DNA of 64,000 nt from Hedera helix (Eukaryota > Streptophyta > Magnoliopsida > Apiales > Araliaceae): the NCBI GenBank assembly GCA_947179155.2, contig OX359265.1, forward strand, positions 4,077,501 to 4,141,500, given 5' to 3'. How positions within the stretch are numbered: the stretch's first letter is position 1; each line of letters opens with the position of its first letter. Positions 60,161 through 64,000 of this stretch are shown here, in pieces. The notes beneath the pieces were generated by a model. It saw nothing but the letters and a program-made list of their open reading frames with translations. It did no database searches and was not told the DNA's origin. Both the position numbers and the translations under genes were made by a program.

Positions 60161-60521
60161 CATCCTTCATTCTAAAATATAAGACCAATATTGATTCTTT
60201 AAATATATCAAATTAATAATTAATACAAATTCATTTAATTTTTGTCAATACAATTATAAATAATATAAATTATCTAAAAAATAGTACTAATTATGAGATT
60301 TACTGTTTTTAAATTAACTTGAGAAAAGATCAATTTAGATCTTATATTTTGAAATGGGAAAGTATATCAAATTAAAAATTAATACAAATTCATTTAATTT
60401 TTGTCAATACAATTATAAATAATATAAATTATCTAAAAAATAGTACTAATTATGAGATTTACTGTTTTTAAATTAACTTGAGAAAAGATCAATTTAAATC
60501 TTATATTTTGAAATGGGAAAG
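60161..60521. mobile_element. Stowaway (Tc1/mariner) MITE with a duplicated arm
   Basis: The left end CATCCTTCATTCTAAAATAT and right end, reverse complement CTTTCCCATTTCAAAATAT, are flanked by TA on both sides. A normal-size unit would end at 60362. The last 159 bp are repeated in tandem, so the right TIR occurs twice (ends 60362 and 60521), each followed by TA. Confidence 0.85.
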
Positions 60522-60523
60522 TA

Positions 60524-61412
60524 TGTTTCCACTTGCAGTTTGTCAAAATTTAAACTTGAATGGCTAAACAGAAATTGACTTGTACCCAGGATGAAAGTTT
60601 TAACTTTTATGCTTATTGAGCTTTCTCTCTTCTAATATACCCAAAGAGTGCTATATATTGGGATAAATTTGTCCTTAATTATAATTGCGAAATATATCGA
60701 TAAATGAGATTGAATAAAATTACAAAAAAAAATTAACTTATTACATACTTTTCAAAAGAATTACCACTAATACTTGTTCACATAACTGGCAATCAAAAAG
60801 TCAACATAAACATTCACAACATATGTCATTTTCCTTAAATGTCAAATGCTGCAATGTATAAATGCGAGTACACAATGCAAACGCCAATTTTGAAGCTTAA
60901 ATTACATATATTTGTCAATCACAAAACTCATCCATAGATATTCACTTGCGTTCCTGTAAATTTCCATCACCAGAACCAGCAGAAACCAAAATATTAAGAT
61001 TGGTAGAGTCATATTGCAAAGTCCGACTTTTTAATAAATGGTGAATGAAAAAGGGTTTCGGCTCTTATCTACATGAAAGAAAAATTGACTAATACTTCAG
61101 GAACTAAAGATAAATGTACCTGCTTAGCCAGTTTGCCACATATAAACACACAAATGTAAGCAAGCAAGAAATACATTGTTATAGGATTTCGTCGTGACAA
61201 AATCGTAAGAAGAAAACACAATAAGCAAAACTTAAATAATATGAACATTAATAATTTCTTAGATGTATTTGCCATGATACAAGTTGAGTAGCAAAAAAGA
61301 ATTTAATTGAGAAGAATACCAAATTTCATGTGAAACAGCATGTTCAAAAGTCTCCAGGAGAGCAGATTGAAGCCAAATATCCTAGAACATATTACAGTGT
61401 CTGCAAAGGATA
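60524..61412. other. Spacer and 3' region of the F-box/kelch gene
   Basis: AT-rich, no gene recognised. The stretch nearest 61412 is probably the 3' UTR of the F-box/kelch gene. Confidence 0.5.
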
Positions 61413-63155
61413 CTACAAATGTAGCACTGCCATTGATTTTGTCATGCAAGAAGAAGCATCCAGCTCGTGAGCCACATGATTCCTCGAAATATGACTCCAA
61501 TCTGTTTCGGCAACAGACACATCACACATGGTCAAGAAGTCTAACACCTGCCCAAATATTTTGAACATTTCGACCCCAAATATCAGGTTTTTGTCAGCTA
61601 CAAAAGCAGCATTCCAGTCCATGGGGGCATCAGGATGAGTTGAAACTTCAGTCCAAGTAAGATACATGAGATCAAGCTCCCACAACTTTCTAACTGCTTT
61701 ATTTCTCCTGCCTATTTGACCATCCCCTTCACACCAGGAAACAGAGAGCATGAATAGGCGCCTGTTACAGGATATGAGTTTCGGGTAGTACTCATGAACG
61801 CGGGGAGGGGATGGAGTCGTTTGGATGCCAACCCAAAAGCCTCTTTCTATGTCATACCCAGCAAGCTTATCGGTTTCTGAATAAACATAAAACATCCCAT
61901 TACAAACAACCCCAGAACAAATAACCCCAAAATCTACAGGCAACCTCTGAATTTCCATCCATTTATTTGATACAGAATCATAAATTTCCCCAGAATCTAA
62001 AGGCTCATCCCAGTTTCCCAGACCACCTACAGCAATTAGCACAAACCTTCTACGATCTTTTGGACTCGAATGATCGCTTTTTTGTCTAACAAACTTGTAT
62101 GGCTTCATATTAGAAAAGAATGAAACCTCATTCTCATCTAGAGAGCTCCTAAATTGACGTCTAACAGAAAGCCTGTGAGGATCCTCGTAAACATCTGATA
62201 CCCCACCAACACGTGACCTGAGGAAACGTCTTTCTGCCCCATTTTGCTGATTTTTCACAATTGAACAGTCCGAAATGATTTCATATGTTCCTAAAATGGG
62301 CGCTGATCTTGCATACTTCATGGATGGAACTTTGTGCCATGATTTAGTCAAGGGGCTAAATACCAGCACTCCTTTGTGTGTCTTGAAGGAGCTCCTATCC
62401 ATTTTACCGAAGTTGGTCAAGCTAGAACAGCCTCCGACAATATAAACATCATCCTGGATACTGGCAACAGAGAACAGGAATCTTCCTTTGAGAACTTCAG
62501 CCTCTATTTTGTGCCATTTGATAAGGGAAACATCGAAAGCATGTATCTCTCCAGAGCAATAACCATCTTTGACAACACCAAACAAAAACAACCATGGACT
62601 CGGATACAAACCTTCAAGTCTCATCTGCATGAACCGAGATGTTGTCGTCAAGTTTCTCCACTTCTTGCATACAAGGCGTGCAGTCATGAGACTGGTCAGT
62701 GGAAGTCTCATCAAACACATTTCCAGAATATCATCAGGAAGAAATACATGCACGCCACTTCTTCGTTGTGATACTTTAAGTTCTAAAACCTTTTTGTTAG
62801 TTTTGTTCCAAAACTTCTCCTTCATCCCATATGAAAAGCAATCCACAGTGGTTTCTTCAGTTCCACATATTGTTGTATACCCTCTGCCTTCTTCACTGGC
62901 ACTTGACCGTCTTTGACCACACATATCACCAAATTCTTCACTTGTGTCAGTTCCTACTTTACAACCTCCACCCCTGTTATACAAAGCAAGACATCTCAAG
63001 GAAACACCCCTGGAGTCATCCTCTTCTTCTGCTTCACCTCTATGATTTTTCTTCTTCAGTTTCTGGCTGACACTTCTGACAAGACGTTTTGACACGTGCA
63101 AAGCGTCAAGATCCCGATGAAGAGATGTTTCTCCAGTCAGTCTTTCAGAAATCAT
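61413..63155 (-). CDS. F-box/kelch-repeat protein, At5g42350 (CFK1)-like (580 aa)
   Basis: A single uninterrupted coding exon. The N-terminus is basic (VSQKLKKKNHRGEAEEEDD). The F-box is at about residues 135-180 (VFLPDDILEMCLMRLPLTSLMTARLVCKKWRNL). Kelch-type beta-propeller blades follow (VYIVGGCSSLTNFG, FVLIAVGGLGNWDEP, MFYVYSETDKLAGYD, LWELDLMYLTWTEV). The end is SSCMTKSMAVLHL. F-box proteins bring substrates to SCF ubiquitin ligases. I recall the Arabidopsis relative CFK1 as a COP9-interacting F-box protein that promotes degradation of the DNA methyltransferase DRM2; orthology is inferred from overall resemblance only. A leader intron acceptor (TTGCAG) near 63291 indicates an upstream non-coding exon. 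Confidence 0.92.
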   Translation of the reverse strand: MISERLTGETSLHRDLDALHVSKRLVRSVSQKLKKKNHRGEAEEEDDSRGVSLRCLALYNRGGGCKVGTDTSEEFGDMCGQRRSSASEEGRGYTTICGTEETTVDCFSYGMKEKFWNKTNKKVLELKVSQRRSGVHVFLPDDILEMCLMRLPLTSLMTARLVCKKWRNLTTTSRFMQMRLEGLYPSPWLFLFGVVKDGYCSGEIHAFDVSLIKWHKIEAEVLKGRFLFSVASIQDDVYIVGGCSSLTNFGKMDRSSFKTHKGVLVFSPLTKSWHKVPSMKYARSAPILGTYEIISDCSIVKNQQNGAERRFLRSRVGGVSDVYEDPHRLSVRRQFRSSLDENEVSFFSNMKPYKFVRQKSDHSSPKDRRRFVLIAVGGLGNWDEPLDSGEIYDSVSNKWMEIQRLPVDFGVICSGVVCNGMFYVYSETDKLAGYDIERGFWVGIQTTPSPPRVHEYYPKLISCNRRLFMLSVSWCEGDGQIGRRNKAVRKLWELDLMYLTWTEVSTHPDAPMDWNAAFVADKNLIFGVEMFKIFGQVLDFLTMCDVSVAETDWSHISRNHVAHELDASSCMTKSMAVLHL

Positions 63156-63291
63156 TTTTTTTCATAATAATAAAATCAACCAACTAAACCATTGTCTTTC
63201 AATTTGCATCCATCATCATTCTCAAGCTGCTTAGGTACCTAGACAAAGACCTCTAAAGAGGTTAGGCTTCACATCTTAACATATCTCCTGC

Positions 63292-64000
63292 AATAAACAC
63301 AGTAAGTTAAGAATGTTTATAAAAAGTTCAACTTAAAAGGTACTAGCTATAGATTGTTCCCAAGGCACAAACATTGACAATGAATTATGAAAGTTCAAAA
63401 TGACTAAATTTCATACAATCTTGACAAATTATTTAACAATTATCTGCAATGGAAGCTAAAAATGCAGAGGGAAAATGAAGCATTGAACTGTAACATCTTA
63501 TGTTTTACGTTTTTTGGCACCCAAAATAATTTAAATAAGTTAACTGCATGTTAATTTGTTTTTCCCTTTCTGCCTTCTCCTGTTTTATGGAGTCACCTAA
63601 AATTGTAATTGTACGTAGCTATTCTTTGGGTCATATAGAATGGAAGAATCCATAAGGTTTCTGAAAGTACTGAATTCATCCCTATGACAGTTATCTCCAC
63701 ATCATTAATGCATGTTAAATAATTTCTGTTAAGTCTTTCAATGTATTGCAGAAAAAGCACTTGTCCCTGCTCAGTACTTATTGCAGACACTCATATAGTG
63801 ATATATAAATTTCATATGAAACAATCAATTTAGGATCCACATCGATCACAAAAATAATAAGTATATTTATTGAGACGGATAGTATCAGGAAAGATAACTG
63901 AGCTTTGATTAGCCTTGATAATTTGGCATAATGAGGAAGTGAGCCACTCTTATCAGGGTCATGATATTGTGAAGATTTTATGTTCTCTTCAGTCTCCATC
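63292..64000 (-). other. Leader intron of the F-box gene and window edge
   Basis: No coding sequence is established. A minus-strand open frame 63999-63778 (METEENIKSSQYHDPDK...) begins at the very edge. It could be a first exon of the same transcript or of another gene, or chance. Confidence 0.35.

Noticed and set aside
62376..63070. Plus-strand frames over the F-box/kelch gene, and similar minus-strand frames over the U-box exons
   Set aside because: Antisense shadows of clearly coding frames.
1..64000. tRNA, rRNA or snRNA genes
   Set aside because: I looked for tRNA-like cloverleaf motifs and rRNA stretches and saw only PBS sequences that mimic the initiator-Met tRNA 3' end.

Overview
This is a eudicot plant nuclear window of about 65% A+T or more. 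The genes are spliced, the introns are long and AT-rich, and the plant gene families are diagnostic: a PUB43/44-type U-box/ARM protein, an F-box/kelch protein like Arabidopsis At5g42350, and an At5g43822-like small protein. Plant-type transposons of every major class fill the rest. I cannot name the species. All element boundaries below were read by eye from terminal sequences and target-site duplications (TSDs). All family names come from recalled motifs, not from a search.

Left third (1-31.1 kb) is a nested transposon block. A Ty3/gypsy chromovirus-like element (Tekay/Del type, minus strand) enters from the left edge and ends with an LTR at 2445-5739. A second, complete copy lies at 14796-24997 with two 3,254-bp LTRs and TSD TGGGC. 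Both copies lack the reverse-transcriptase domain at the same junction, so they look like trans-mobilised deletion derivatives. A related solo LTR in the opposite orientation is at 6891-9644 (TSD AATAT). The complete gypsy copy and a PIF/Harbinger element (11467-14692, TSD TAA) both sit inside one much larger Mutator-like element (11256-31112, TSD TTTGAAAAAC on both sides). With the two insertions removed, the Mutator element is about 6.4 kb. It carries two convergent genes: a decayed MULE transposase (minus strand) and an open, two-exon GRF zinc-finger/coiled-coil gene (plus strand) in the position of maize mudrB. This is the most interesting arrangement in the window.

Middle (31.1-51 kb) holds AT-rich spacer, a scrambled HLTF/SMARCA3-like (HIRAN-SNF2) pseudogene at about 34.6-38.0 kb, a large foldback element, and an intact six-exon At5g43822-like gene (40354-43953). 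The first exon and leader of that gene are also present nearby as an inverted duplicate. A hAT-like MITE at 46.8-50.4 kb is split by a second solo gypsy LTR (47000-50122, TSD TAATA).

Right third (51-64 kb) holds the U-box E3 ligase gene (coding 52558-59818). Its second intron has swollen to 4.7 kb by a 3.4-kb non-autonomous MULE, which itself contains a TRIM-like element, a copia-like LTR remnant and a hAT MITE with a perfect 8-bp TSD. Then come a Stowaway MITE with a tandemly duplicated arm and the F-box/kelch gene on the minus strand. Four genes appear intact: GRF, At5g43822-like, U-box and F-box/kelch. Nearly everything else is transposon or pseudogene.
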